A stretch of DNA of 37,925 nucleotides from a virus, in IMG/VR virus record IMGVR_UViG_3300047157_000036, positions 1-37,925 of that record. One strand, 5' to 3'. Made by a program: the position numbers and the translations under genes. The notes under the pieces are model-generated. The model did no database searches. It had not been told where the DNA came from and was given only the letters and a program-made list of their open reading frames with translations. Each line of letters starts with the position of its first letter. The stretch's first letter is position 1. Below are positions 22,443 through 31,610 of this stretch, piece by piece.

Positions 22443-22923
22443 GCCTACTAAAAATCCTAGTGGTCTTGTTCAAATGGACAGGACTGCTAGATTCTACTTA
22501 AACTTAAAAGGAAAGAATATGCCTTTAAATAAAAGCACAGACATAAAAGAATTAAAGAAGTTCGACATTGACTTGTCCTTTGGACAGCAATGGGAGAAAT
22601 ATATAGATGAAATGTTCTCCGGTGCTAAGACTTGTGAAGTAAAGACAGAGCGTGACAGATGGGCACAAACTGGTAACATCTGCATAGAGAGCCAAAGCTA
22701 TGGCAAACCAAGCGGAATAGAATCAACTGAGGCTGACCTATGGGTACATAACTTAACTCTTGATAATGAGCTAATTTGTAGCCTTGTGTTCCCTGTTGAT
22801 AAGCTAAAAGAAATTCTTCCTCAGCTTCCTAAGAAAAGTGTAATGGGTGGGGATAATAATGCGAGTAAGTTACAGCTAGTTAGTTTAGTAAAACTTATGA
22901 CCCTACTTACTAAATCTACTTAA
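22429..22923 (+). CDS. Phage PD-(D/E)XK-like nuclease-type protein
   Basis: 164 residues from a GTG at 22429, or 134 from an ATG at 22519 that has AAGGA at good spacing; the start is uncertain. The core CEVKTERDRWAQTGNICIES, then GKPSGIESTEADLWVHNL, has the E-x-K and downstream acidic residues of a restriction-endonuclease fold, a family often seen unnamed in marine phages. It may process branched or damaged DNA. It is the last plus-strand gene and its stop overlaps the converging late gene by eight bases. Confidence 0.65.
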   Translation: MEASKPTKNPSGLVQMDRTARFYLNLKGKNMPLNKSTDIKELKKFDIDLSFGQQWEKYIDEMFSGAKTCEVKTERDRWAQTGNICIESQSYGKPSGIESTEADLWVHNLTLDNELICSLVFPVDKLKEILPQLPKKSVMGGDNNASKLQLVSLVKLMTLLTKST

Positions 22924-23329
22924 TTATTTTTTTAAAGACTTCTACAGGCTTACCTTGCCCTAAGCCTGTGATGTTCTTTGCTGACTCAGTATGATTAAAC
23001 AATCCTTTTCTGTATGCTTCATCAGGTGACATAGATATTGCACCTGCCCAATCAGCTCCTAAATCATCAACAGAAAAACCTGCCTTCCTTCCTTTAGTTG
23101 GTCCTGTACCTATCAAGGCTCCTACACCATCTAACACCTCTTTAAACAAACCAACACGTAAACTATTGACTGGACCTACAGTGTCAGTTAATACTTTTGA
23201 CGCCATAAAATGCCTTACTAAATCCGGTTTAGCATCAGGATATTTAGTTAAAACAGCACGAACACTTTGACCTATTAGTTTCTCTTGTAGAGTGTCCTTT
23301 GCCTGAGAAAACAGTCCTTTTAAATCCAT
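22916..23329 (-). CDS. Late protein of unknown function, last gene of the late block
   Basis: 137 residues: MDLKGLFSQAKDTLQEKLIG at the start, VSLRVGLFKEVLDG-like helices (NSLRVGLFKEVLDGVGALIG), then DLGADWAGAISMSPDEAYRK and a basic tail. No signal peptide or catalytic motif of a lysozyme, amidase or peptidase is visible. It follows the internal virion genes and converges on the plus-strand operon. It may be a minor ejected virion protein; the function is unknown. Confidence 0.7.
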   Translation of the reverse strand: MDLKGLFSQAKDTLQEKLIGQSVRAVLTKYPDAKPDLVRHFMASKVLTDTVGPVNSLRVGLFKEVLDGVGALIGTGPTKGRKAGFSVDDLGADWAGAISMSPDEAYRKGLFNHTESAKNITGLGQGKPVEVFKKIIK

Positions 23330-23331
23330 AG

Positions 23332-23703
23332 TTAAAAGTTAACTGAAGCGTTAAGTTCTAACGGAGGAAGCATGCCTGACTGTTGAGTAGGAGCAGTTTC
23401 AGGACCAGTAATTGTCATTTCAGGTGAAGCAGACATGTTTTCTGGATTGATTTTAGGTATACCATAATAGTCGTTTATAAACTCTTCTCTTGTTTCAGGA
23501 GGCAAGTCATAAAGAACAGCCTTCATTTCTTGCTTAGTTAAAGAACGAAGTTGCTCTATCATCTCTCTTTCATTGTTTCCTGTTCCACTAAGTTCGCTTA
23601 AATACTCCTCTCTCTTTTCTGGATTACCTATCTTATCAAAGATAGTATCAGAATTCCAAGAGAAATCATTACCGCCACTCATCATTCCTACCATTTCAGC
23701 CAT
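23332..23703 (-). CDS. Late protein of unknown function
   Basis: 123 residues: a methionine- and glycine-rich start (MAEMVGMMSGGNDFSWNSD), an acidic helical centre (REMIEQLRSLTKQEMKAVLY) and a proline/threonine-rich end. No family is recognised. It lies two bases from the next late gene and 14 after the giant internal virion gene, so it is probably part of the same virion-protein set. Confidence 0.7.
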   Translation of the reverse strand: MAEMVGMMSGGNDFSWNSDTIFDKIGNPEKREEYLSELSGTGNNEREMIEQLRSLTKQEMKAVLYDLPPETREEFINDYYGIPKINPENMSASPEMTITGPETAPTQQSGMLPPLELNASVNF

Positions 23704-23717
23704 TTTTAATTCCTTTG

Positions 23718-26510
23718 TTAAATTCCACTTTGATATCTTATTTGTTGTTCTTCTAAATCTTGTTGAATTGCATCTCTCTTAACATCTCCTTCAACCGCCA
23801 TAAAGTATCTAGGGGCAATGTTTACCAGTATGTCTGTGTACTTACTAAGCAACACTTCATCAGACATGTTTGTTTTCTTAGCTAGTTTTTCTAGTTTATA
23901 AAACTCTTCAATTCCTTTTAAATCAGAGAACAATATATCTTGCATTTGTTTATCAGCTCTGCTCATTCTGCCACCAGTCCATATCCTAGAAGCTAATATA
24001 ACAGCTTTCTGTTGAGGACTAATAATTGGTCGTCTTATTAAAGAAACAATAGAAGGCAGGTCTACCCCTGTCTTAGCCTGAACAACGTCATAAAGAGGGT
24101 TAGTAGGCATATTAGCCACTTTTTCAGGACTAAGCTTATTAATCTTATCACTTAACCTAGCAAATGCTCTCATATCATTCTGAAAACCTTTACCCATAAT
24201 TTTCTGTATAGTGTAAGCATTCTCAGGGTCAATAAGCCAATCAAAAGAAGATTTACCTTGCTTGGCTCCTATGGCTTGTAGTTGCTCTACAAACTCTCTC
24301 CTAATAGTATTTCTTATAGGACCTTGAACATTCTTAGGAAGTCTGTCAACATCAGCAATAATCTTAGACATATATTCTCTGTTGTTGACCATTCTGTTTA
24401 CAACTTCAGATGGCTGATAGCCTTCTACACCACCTGCTTTTAGTAAGAAATGGTCGCCTATTTTCTTTTCTTGTGACTTCCATACTTCATTAAGAGTGTT
24501 TATTCTGTCAGATAAATAACCCTGTGTATTTACAGATTGATTTAATTCATCTCTTAAACCCGGAATTAAGTCTATAACCTCTGACTTTTTCTTTATAAGG
24601 CTTTGAAGTAGTTTAGGCTGTAGCTGTCCATTAATAACTGACTTTTCATATACTTCAGCTAAGAAAGCATTCTTAGCAATGTCTACACCTTTCTCTCTAC
24701 CTACAACATTATAAAACTGATTTAAAGACTCTGCGTTCTGAACGACAACTGGAGCAATTTGTTGAGCATACTTAGCACTTGATATTTCTTTTATGCCTTG
24801 CTCTCCAAAAGGTAGTCCAATATGCGTATAATAGTTTTCGTCTGCTAGTTTTAAAGCTGAACTATAAGTTCCCGGTATTGTAGTTCTTGCATCATCTAAT
24901 ACAGCTTTTAAATCTTCTAACATATTTACAGTGTCAGCAGAAGGGTTTCTTCTAAGCTGTTTATTAATTTCTTTTTTAAGAGAGTTTACATCATCAAAAG
25001 TCATTTGTTTAAATGTTTCTGTTCTTGTTGTAACAATCTTACCTGCAGCATTTTTAGTTTTTGTAGTTTTTACTGTTGGTCTTAATAATGTTCTAATCTT
25101 AGACTCTAATACAGTTCCTGCACCAAACTTGTTTTGTAGTTGTAAAGAATCAACAAATCTCCAAATTTGCTCTACACCTTGTGCTGGCATTTTTATGTTA
25201 TTTTTCCTAGCAGATTTTAGTATAGCTGAATACTCAAGCTCTCTTATTTTTCTAGCTTGTTCCTTTTTCAATTTAACTAAAGCTTCAATTTCTTTTCCTC
25301 TCTGTGCCATTGTGCTTGCAGGAAGATAGTTAGCTCCTAACTCATCAATCTTATCTTGAGTTTTAGCCATGTTAGTTTTTAAATTATCTAGTCTATACCA
25401 TAGTTCAGTTCTTACTACGGAAGTAGGAATTGCTTCCTCTAAAGACTTACCTACTATTGGAACACCAAACATTCTATTTGCTTTTCCTTCAATAGCATTA
25501 ACAATCTTTGTTATCTCATCTTCTACCTGAGCTCTTACTGAAGGATTTTTTCTAATTAGTTTATTAAGCTCACCTGCAATTACAGGGTTGTCGGACATAG
25601 CTAAAAAGAAAGGTATATCAACATCATCAAAATAATGAGAAATCTTAGCAAAGTCTTGCATTATTATTTCTACATCTTTACTTCCTGCTTTTGATGCTTC
25701 CTTTAATATGTTTTTAATGTTAGCATGAGCAAACTTTTGTGATTGGGTTTCAATTGTAGACTTTATAAGACTGGCTTCATTTTTAAAACCTTTTCCTGAT
25801 AACAAATCTTTTGTCTTTGAAGCCAGTGTATTAACAACTGGCTGAGTATATTTACCAGTAAGAATTGCTGAAGATACTCCTGCTATTGTGCTTAATACTC
25901 CTGAATCTTCTCCAGTAGCCATTTCTTCAAGGTTTCCTGCTTGAGTAGCAGCAACTGAAGAAGTGGCTCCAATACCTGCCCACTGTGCCATAGAATAAGG
26001 AATTTTTAAAACAAACTCACCTACACTTTTAGCCTTACTAGCTAAAACTAAAGGGTCTGTCATCATGTAAGCACCAGTAGCTAAAGTTGCTTCTATTTGG
26101 TCTTTAGGAAGCAAATTTATGTCGTATTGGTCCCAACCAAAGAAATCAGCAGTCCTCTCTGCCCATTTCATTTCATTCTCTTCAAAGTCCTGTGTAAACT
26201 GAGTTCCCATTGCCTTAACACTTCCCGGAGCATCTAACTCACCAGTACCACCAACTGTGGTCATGTCCTTATATATTTTAGACCATATTGGATTTTCAGC
26301 AACAGCTTCAAAAAAAGAAAGACTAGCTGTTACACCTGCTTTCATTTTTCCTGTGTATAGACCTTCTTCATACTCTATAGCATCATCTGCTAATTGAGCT
26401 TGTATACTAGCATCTCCTTGAATTACTTTTGCAATTTCTTCCTCAGACATCTCTGCAGGAAACCTTAATATTTCATTGCCAACTCTAATTTCTTGGTATT
26501 CTTCAGCCAT
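23718..26510 (-). CDS. Large internal virion protein (T7 gp16-like position)
   Basis: 930 residues, the longest gene complete within the window. The N-terminus has a short MAEEYQEIRVGNEILRFPAE segment of the kind found at the start of some phage internal proteins (xxxRFPAxMSEEEI). A central region has hydrophobic segments (GATSSVAATQAG, VLSTIAGVSSAIL) and long helical repeats rich in K, E and Q follow. No lytic transglycosylase motif is evident. Size, helix content and place after the gp14/gp15-type genes suggest the large ejection protein that enters the host envelope with the DNA. The assignment is by size and order, not by homology. Confidence 0.7.
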   Translation of the reverse strand: MAEEYQEIRVGNEILRFPAEMSEEEIAKVIQGDASIQAQLADDAIEYEEGLYTGKMKAGVTASLSFFEAVAENPIWSKIYKDMTTVGGTGELDAPGSVKAMGTQFTQDFEENEMKWAERTADFFGWDQYDINLLPKDQIEATLATGAYMMTDPLVLASKAKSVGEFVLKIPYSMAQWAGIGATSSVAATQAGNLEEMATGEDSGVLSTIAGVSSAILTGKYTQPVVNTLASKTKDLLSGKGFKNEASLIKSTIETQSQKFAHANIKNILKEASKAGSKDVEIIMQDFAKISHYFDDVDIPFFLAMSDNPVIAGELNKLIRKNPSVRAQVEDEITKIVNAIEGKANRMFGVPIVGKSLEEAIPTSVVRTELWYRLDNLKTNMAKTQDKIDELGANYLPASTMAQRGKEIEALVKLKKEQARKIRELEYSAILKSARKNNIKMPAQGVEQIWRFVDSLQLQNKFGAGTVLESKIRTLLRPTVKTTKTKNAAGKIVTTRTETFKQMTFDDVNSLKKEINKQLRRNPSADTVNMLEDLKAVLDDARTTIPGTYSSALKLADENYYTHIGLPFGEQGIKEISSAKYAQQIAPVVVQNAESLNQFYNVVGREKGVDIAKNAFLAEVYEKSVINGQLQPKLLQSLIKKKSEVIDLIPGLRDELNQSVNTQGYLSDRINTLNEVWKSQEKKIGDHFLLKAGGVEGYQPSEVVNRMVNNREYMSKIIADVDRLPKNVQGPIRNTIRREFVEQLQAIGAKQGKSSFDWLIDPENAYTIQKIMGKGFQNDMRAFARLSDKINKLSPEKVANMPTNPLYDVVQAKTGVDLPSIVSLIRRPIISPQQKAVILASRIWTGGRMSRADKQMQDILFSDLKGIEEFYKLEKLAKKTNMSDEVLLSKYTDILVNIAPRYFMAVEGDVKRDAIQQDLEEQQIRYQSGI

Positions 26511-26518
26511 TTTATTCC

Positions 26519-27658
26519 TTATCTATCTACTAAGTCAAATGTTTGTGTTTCAGGATTCCATTGTTTTATTTTTTGTTTTGTGCTTCCATCTCTTGGAGTA
26601 TAAACTTCAAAAACTGACTCAGGAACCTCAAACTTATAATCAATTCCTATCTGTTTTAAAGACTCATTACTTGAATTGTATTGTTTCATTTGCTCTTGTT
26701 CGTATATTTCTAAAGTCTTTATAAATGCTTCATAATGCTCTGCTGTCTTAACACCGGTGAAAACAGTATTTGCAAAGTCAGTTACATTCTCTACTAAATT
26801 ACCAGCACTAGCTATTCTTCTAATTTCAGAAGTAGCTTGTCGCTTGTCCTCAAAAATTTGTGTAATTAGTGTTTCAGCAATTGTAGCTGCTGCTGCATTA
26901 TTTCCCTGAGCTTGTCTAAACTCAGAAATACCTGTGCTTATTTTTCTTAGCTTATCTGCAATAGCATCTCTGGTTTTCATAGTAGTTTCAAAGATTGTAG
27001 TTCCTATTGCATTTTTAGTTCCTGCACCTGCTGTTTCTACATCTAAGCCTTGTAAGTATTTTAAGAACTCCTCATTTCCTTGAGTTTCACCTAATGTTGC
27101 AATAAACTCATCTCTTTTTTGATTTAAAGCTTGAAACTCAGCTCCTTTTTGTTCTGTTTTTTTAACTATGCCAGAAGCAACTCTTTGTGGACCTTCTGCA
27201 CTGCTTAAAGTATCTGTCCAATAAAAATATCCATCTCCTAACTGAGTCATTTTTCTGTCAGGGTTTTGTAAATTCTTTAATTTTATTTCTGCAATATCTA
27301 CTTGAAGGTTAGCAGCTTTCATGTCTTGACTTCTATCATAAAACTGCATTGCCATATCATACTCACCACCAGTCCACATTGCTGAAGCCATTTGTGAAAC
27401 ACTATCAGAATTTGTAGGGTCAAAGTCAGGAACACTATTTATGATTGATTGATAATTAGCTTGTTGTGCTTGAGCAGGCGTTTGACCACCTAGGCTCTGT
27501 CCTGCTGTAAAACCTAGTTCACTACCTATACCAGACATGGCATTAGTAATTGCTGCCCAACCAGTAAGTCCACCAGTCTGAGCTTGTTGCCTTCTTAGGT
27601 TTTGTTCATCAATAATTGCTTGTTGGTATTGACTTCCAAACATTCCTTGTGTTGCCAT
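26519..27658 (-). CDS. Internal virion protein (T7 gp15-like position)
   Basis: 379 residues, rich in Q, A and helical (MFGSQYQQAIIDEQNLRRQQ near the start, then AITNAMSGIGSELGFTAGQS, and a long helical C-terminal half). A conserved-looking middle holds QMASAMWTGGEYDMAMQFYD. It lies between a smaller glutamine-rich internal protein and the 930-residue protein, the T7 order gp14-gp15-gp16. The probable role is in the ejection channel. The family call is from context. Confidence 0.7.
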   Translation of the reverse strand: MATQGMFGSQYQQAIIDEQNLRRQQAQTGGLTGWAAITNAMSGIGSELGFTAGQSLGGQTPAQAQQANYQSIINSVPDFDPTNSDSVSQMASAMWTGGEYDMAMQFYDRSQDMKAANLQVDIAEIKLKNLQNPDRKMTQLGDGYFYWTDTLSSAEGPQRVASGIVKKTEQKGAEFQALNQKRDEFIATLGETQGNEEFLKYLQGLDVETAGAGTKNAIGTTIFETTMKTRDAIADKLRKISTGISEFRQAQGNNAAAATIAETLITQIFEDKRQATSEIRRIASAGNLVENVTDFANTVFTGVKTAEHYEAFIKTLEIYEQEQMKQYNSSNESLKQIGIDYKFEVPESVFEVYTPRDGSTKQKIKQWNPETQTFDLVDR

Positions 27659-27670
27659 AATTATTCCTTT

Positions 27671-27825
27671 TTAATAATTGGGTGAATACATTAAACCACT
27701 TGCATTTAAGCGTCTTGAAAAAGGTGAGCCAATGTCACTCATAGTATAATCTAAATTACTGTCATCTATTGTAAATTCCTCGTAACCTGCTCCCCCGTAC
27801 GGTGTTATTTTACCTATAGGGGATT
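27671..27825 (-). other. Probable lost C-terminus of the internal virion gene (shifted frame)
   Basis: After the TAG at 27826 the -1 frame is open to a TAA at 27671-27673 and reads KVESPIGKITPYGGAGYEEF, then TIDDSNLDYTMSDIGSPFSR, ending MYSPNY. It has no start codon until a late ATG 23 codons before the stop, and the coding-like frame extends upstream of the TAG. Adding one A to AAA at about 27829-27831 would join PTYPK to VESPIGK. The best reading is a broken extension of the upstream gene. Confidence 0.55.
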
Positions 27826-28608
27826 CTACTTTGGGTACGTTGGTCGCCTTGCATTGTCTTGAGCACTGCTAAATCCTGTCATCATACCACCTCTAGCAAA
27901 TGGATTAGTAAACTTCATACCTTCCTGACTATTAAACCCTTGTAAAGCACTACCAATCATACCAGCAGTGGCTCCTGCTCTTCCTAATGCTGCACCTGAC
28001 CTCATTTGAGCTGCATTAAAAGCAGCACCTGCTCTTTGATTAGCAAAGTTTAATGACTGACCGGCATATTGTCCCGGTATACTACCTAATTGCATAATAG
28101 CAGCAAGGTCTTGCATTTCTCTCTGCCTCATAGCATCTTGTGTTTGTTGAGCTTGTTGATAAGAGTTAGATAACAGTCCAAGTCTTTGCTGTCCTTGTGC
28201 TTCCTGTAGTGCCTGCATCTGACCTGCACCACCTGTACTACCTAATCTACCTTGTTGTAACAACCTAGACTCTTGAGCCAGTGCTTGCCTTTCTTGCTCA
28301 GGTTGTAGTAAGCCTAGCTGTTGATTGTACAACGATTGCTGTAATTCAAGAGGATTTAAGTCTTGTATCTGTGCAGCAGTTTGACCACGCCTGTCCATGA
28401 ATTGTTGCATCATAGCTTGCATATCTTCATTAAGATATTCGCCTGTACCTGTGTCATAACCACCAAACATACCTTGGTAGTTTTGTGGTCTACTTTGTTC
28501 ATAAGCAAACTGAGCTGCTTCATTAGCTGCACTCTGTGCTTTCTTTGCTTGCTTATTAGCGAATATTCCTCCTAATACGCTTGCTCCTAATTGCATCCAT
28601 GCTGACAT
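27826..28608 (-). CDS. Internal virion protein (T7 gp14-like position)
   Basis: 260 residues. The N-terminus has a glycine-zipper helix (MQLGASVLGGIFANKQAKKA) that may enter membranes, then a long glutamine/alanine-rich helical body (QQLGLLQPEQERQALAQESR) and glycine-rich C-terminus (FARGGMMTGFSSAQDN). Such proteins are the small ejected core protein in T7-like virions. The frame stops at 27826, but a coding-like -1 frame continues to 27671, so the true product may be about 51 residues longer. Confidence 0.7.
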   Translation of the reverse strand: MSAWMQLGASVLGGIFANKQAKKAQSAANEAAQFAYEQSRPQNYQGMFGGYDTGTGEYLNEDMQAMMQQFMDRRGQTAAQIQDLNPLELQQSLYNQQLGLLQPEQERQALAQESRLLQQGRLGSTGGAGQMQALQEAQGQQRLGLLSNSYQQAQQTQDAMRQREMQDLAAIMQLGSIPGQYAGQSLNFANQRAGAAFNAAQMRSGAALGRAGATAGMIGSALQGFNSQEGMKFTNPFARGGMMTGFSSAQDNARRPTYPK

Positions 28609-28619
28609 GTCTTATTCTC

Positions 28620-29249
28620 CTATGCTGTGCGTTTCCACATATACACTACTATATATGGTTGTAAGTTATTGTGTGCGTTTCCACCACCAGTGTTGCTTAT
28701 ACTAAAACTGCCTTGGTTTCCACCACCTGAAGCTTTATCAGGGTCGCCATCTGTACCACTACCTCTTGTAAGAGTAGGACTTATATTGTGATTGTGTTCT
28801 GGCATTTCTGCTATTGTTAATGTGTGTGTTTCAGCACCACCAGTTGCATTAAGTGTATCAAATGTACCACTAGATGCTTTACCTACTGGAACTCTACCTT
28901 CTCCATATGCTACCCAAGTACCTACACCAAGAAGTGTTGCTGGATTAGTTGCTACAGTAGCATTAATATATATTGAACCGACTGGATAAACTAAAGCATT
29001 AATTGCTGCTGCTGAATTTGCAGCGGTAACAAATGCTGTTGTTGCTACTTGATTAGTATTGGTTCCTGAACTTGCTGTTGCAGCAGTAATTACTTGACTT
29101 GTATTTGCTAAGTCTGCTTTAGAGTTAACAGCAGTCTTAACTGCAAGAAACTCTGTGTTAAAGTCACCACCACTGACTACTTTGTCAGGGTCTGAATCGC
29201 TTAAAGCATCCTTACCTGACCAAGCTATTTGTAAATTATAATCACTCAT
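28620..29249 (-). CDS. Tail collar-domain protein
   Basis: 209 residues from the ATG at 29249, which overlaps the preceding stop as ATGA; an ATG eight codons upstream lies inside the preceding gene. The C-terminal part is a clear phage tail collar domain: YPVGSIYINATVATNPATLL, GTWVAYGEGRVPVG, then ETHTLTIAEMPEHNHN and NLQPYIVVYMWKRTA. The N-terminus (NLQIAWSGKDALSDSDPDKV) probably anchors it. Collar domains trimerise and occur in short tail fibres and tail-tip proteins. It lies after the tail tube genes. Confidence 0.85.
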   Translation of the reverse strand: MSDYNLQIAWSGKDALSDSDPDKVVSGGDFNTEFLAVKTAVNSKADLANTSQVITAATASSGTNTNQVATTAFVTAANSAAAINALVYPVGSIYINATVATNPATLLGVGTWVAYGEGRVPVGKASSGTFDTLNATGGAETHTLTIAEMPEHNHNISPTLTRGSGTDGDPDKASGGGNQGSFSISNTGGGNAHNNLQPYIVVYMWKRTA

Positions 29250-30934
29250 CTTATTTTCCCTTGTTTTGCCCAAATAGAAATGTTTTGTAAAGAAGCTTTA
29301 AACCCCGATACCGTTTGTATTATCTGTAGTCTAACAACCTTAGCTGCTTTTGACATAGATACTTTGTACTCTGTAGGTTGGAAAGCAGGAGCATACTTGG
29401 CATTGCCATACTTAGCCTGTCCCCACAAACCATTGACTCCACCAGAAGTAGGGTCTAATGTAAAGTTAGCTGATGTAGGAGTAACACTGTAATCTCTAAA
29501 CCAGTTAAGTGTTACGTTCATGTTCTTACCACCTGACCATATTGCTAAAAATCTTTTTAAGAATTTAGATATACCCGGCTGTTCAAAATCTAACCATGTA
29601 GTTTTAAAATCTGCTTGATATGTATTGTCTATATCTTTATAACATTTACTTGTATTAGATTCCCATGTATATCCAGCAGTAGTACACGCACCTGATGTAC
29701 CATAACTAGCAGTAACATCTTCTTTTTCTACATCATAGAATCCTGAGTATGTTGCTACTCTTCCAAAATAAGTTGCAGCTCCTAGTCCTATATACAAAGA
29801 ATCGTCAGTAGATAACAAAGCTCCAGGATTTTTCTTAGAATCAAAGTTCCAAGTTGTTATACGTGGAGCACCTTCAGGTGTTGTAGCTTTAAAATCAAAC
29901 ACATAAACAATATTTTTACCACCAAAGCTTAATAAATAAGAACCAGTAGATAAATCATACTGAGCTTTTACTTGGTCCATGTCAGCAGTTAATATGTTTG
30001 TTCTTATTTCATCTTTAATAGCTAGGCTTAAATCTGTCAATGGCATCTTGTCTTGTACCATTGTACGAGCTAGTGAACGTACACCTGATGAACTTAGGAA
30101 TACAATGTCATCACCAATGACTTGTACTGAATCCCTAGCTACACATCCTACACCTTCAATAACTTCATCTAATTGAAATGAAGCTGCAGCTGGGTCCCAA
30201 GGGTCATTATAAATAACAATGTTACTCTTACCAAAGATAACTAGCTTACCCATAAAAGAAGCTAGTGCTGTTATCTCATCACCTGACCATACAGTTTTTA
30301 AATCTACTGAGCCTGATGCACCACCATTAAATTTATGACCAAGCAATGTATCAGAGTAATAAACTACATCTTTGTTCTCACCTATGTTTCCTACCCATAC
30401 TCTACCGTAGTCACCTAAAACACAAGAAGGTGTAAAAGTTGTAACTCCAGAAGGAGCAGCATAACTTCCTACATCCTCTAAATCTTTCCATGTAGTACCG
30501 TCATAATTAATAGGTTTATTACCTGCTTGTACAGCATAGAACTGATTATTAAAGTTTGTAAACTGCCAGTTGCCATTAGTTTTAGTAGTAGCTGAACCAC
30601 CAAAAGATTGTACATCTAAAGTGTATGGAGTGTTAGCTGTGTTAATTTTATATACATTAGCACCAGCTCCAACAAATAAAGTCTTGGCTCCTGTTGCACT
30701 AATATACTCACCTAATGATTTAACTATTAATGTATTAGCTGTATTACTATTAGATATATTATCTGTTACTTGTTTAATTCCTTCTCTAGTAGTAACACGT
30801 CCCTTCTCATCTAACATAATATTGTTAGCTGTTGTTAAGAACTGTGGTGGTAAACTGGAAGCCGATGACTGCCTGTTTAATCCATAGATACCTATAGAGT
30901 CTAATACAAGGGGTTGTATTGGTTTAGACGCCAT
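29246..30934 (-). CDS. Tail tubular protein B-like (tail nozzle) protein
   Basis: 562 residues of mostly beta sequence. The N-terminus has PPQFLTTANNIMLDEKGRVT, TREGIK, as in podovirus tail nozzle proteins that list a mapped tail surface. Further parts: NFNNQFYAVQAGNKPINYDG, GRVWVGNIG, and VIGDDIVFLSSSGVRSLART, a propeller-like series. The start overlaps the tubular A gene by 11 bases. It would form the lower tail tube below the gp11-type adaptor. Assignment by pattern and adjacency to tubular A. Confidence 0.8.
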   Translation of the reverse strand: MASKPIQPLVLDSIGIYGLNRQSSASSLPPQFLTTANNIMLDEKGRVTTREGIKQVTDNISNSNTANTLIVKSLGEYISATGAKTLFVGAGANVYKINTANTPYTLDVQSFGGSATTKTNGNWQFTNFNNQFYAVQAGNKPINYDGTTWKDLEDVGSYAAPSGVTTFTPSCVLGDYGRVWVGNIGENKDVVYYSDTLLGHKFNGGASGSVDLKTVWSGDEITALASFMGKLVIFGKSNIVIYNDPWDPAAASFQLDEVIEGVGCVARDSVQVIGDDIVFLSSSGVRSLARTMVQDKMPLTDLSLAIKDEIRTNILTADMDQVKAQYDLSTGSYLLSFGGKNIVYVFDFKATTPEGAPRITTWNFDSKKNPGALLSTDDSLYIGLGAATYFGRVATYSGFYDVEKEDVTASYGTSGACTTAGYTWESNTSKCYKDIDNTYQADFKTTWLDFEQPGISKFLKRFLAIWSGGKNMNVTLNWFRDYSVTPTSANFTLDPTSGGVNGLWGQAKYGNAKYAPAFQPTEYKVSMSKAAKVVRLQIIQTVSGFKASLQNISIWAKQGKIR

Positions 30935-31610
30935 TCCAAATTACCTCATCTGAGTGTCTGCCTACATCTTGTTGTATTGCATCTGATAATGCTTGTTGAT
31001 ATTGCATCTGTGCCATGTCTGATAGTGTTCCACCATCTTCGCCACGTTCAGCTATAGCTCGTGCCCATACCCCCATTATAACAGGAAACTCTGGACATGT
31101 CAAGACATCTGTTGCATTTGTTAAATCATCTTGTGGGTCAACTACATAATAATTAACATTATAAACTTGGTCAGGTTTAGGATATAATTGTGCTATTAAA
31201 GCACCTACTTCTCCTAATCCACTAACAGTTGAATTAATAGAAAAGTAAGAAGGAACACCTGAGCTGTCAGGACTAGGGTATTGTGTAGACCTAATCCATG
31301 AATCAGGCACACCTTGTAACATTTGTCCTTGTTCTTGTTCTTGTACTGATAATAATCTAGTTCTTTGTGAAGTACCCGGTATAGTATAAGTTCGTGAATC
31401 AGCTACAGTAGCTACTGTTTCTATACGTCTTAGTGATGTCCAATCCCAAGCATCTTCTACTTCTCTTTTAACTTCATTAACAAAGTCACCTATTAATACT
31501 TGGTAGTCTGATGGACCAGCAGCATCTATCAATGCACCTGACCAGTCACTACCTATGCTATCTTCTCTTAACCTACGTAATACTGAGTTAATAATTTGTC
31601 TGTATGTCAT
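30924..31610 (-). CDS. Tail tubular protein A-like (adaptor) protein
   Basis: 228 residues: MTYRQIINSVLRRLREDSIG, then FVNEVKREVEDAWDWTSLRR, a helical start followed by beta segments (TYTIPGTSQRTRLLSV) and LTCPEFPVIMGVWARAIAER. This is the standard look of podovirus gp11-type adaptor proteins, which ring the portal and connect to the nozzle. The gene is one base after the membrane protein upstream and overlaps tubular B. Confidence 0.85.
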   Translation of the reverse strand: MTYRQIINSVLRRLREDSIGSDWSGALIDAAGPSDYQVLIGDFVNEVKREVEDAWDWTSLRRIETVATVADSRTYTIPGTSQRTRLLSVQEQEQGQMLQGVPDSWIRSTQYPSPDSSGVPSYFSINSTVSGLGEVGALIAQLYPKPDQVYNVNYYVVDPQDDLTNATDVLTCPEFPVIMGVWARAIAERGEDGGTLSDMAQMQYQQALSDAIQQDVGRHSDEVIWNGV

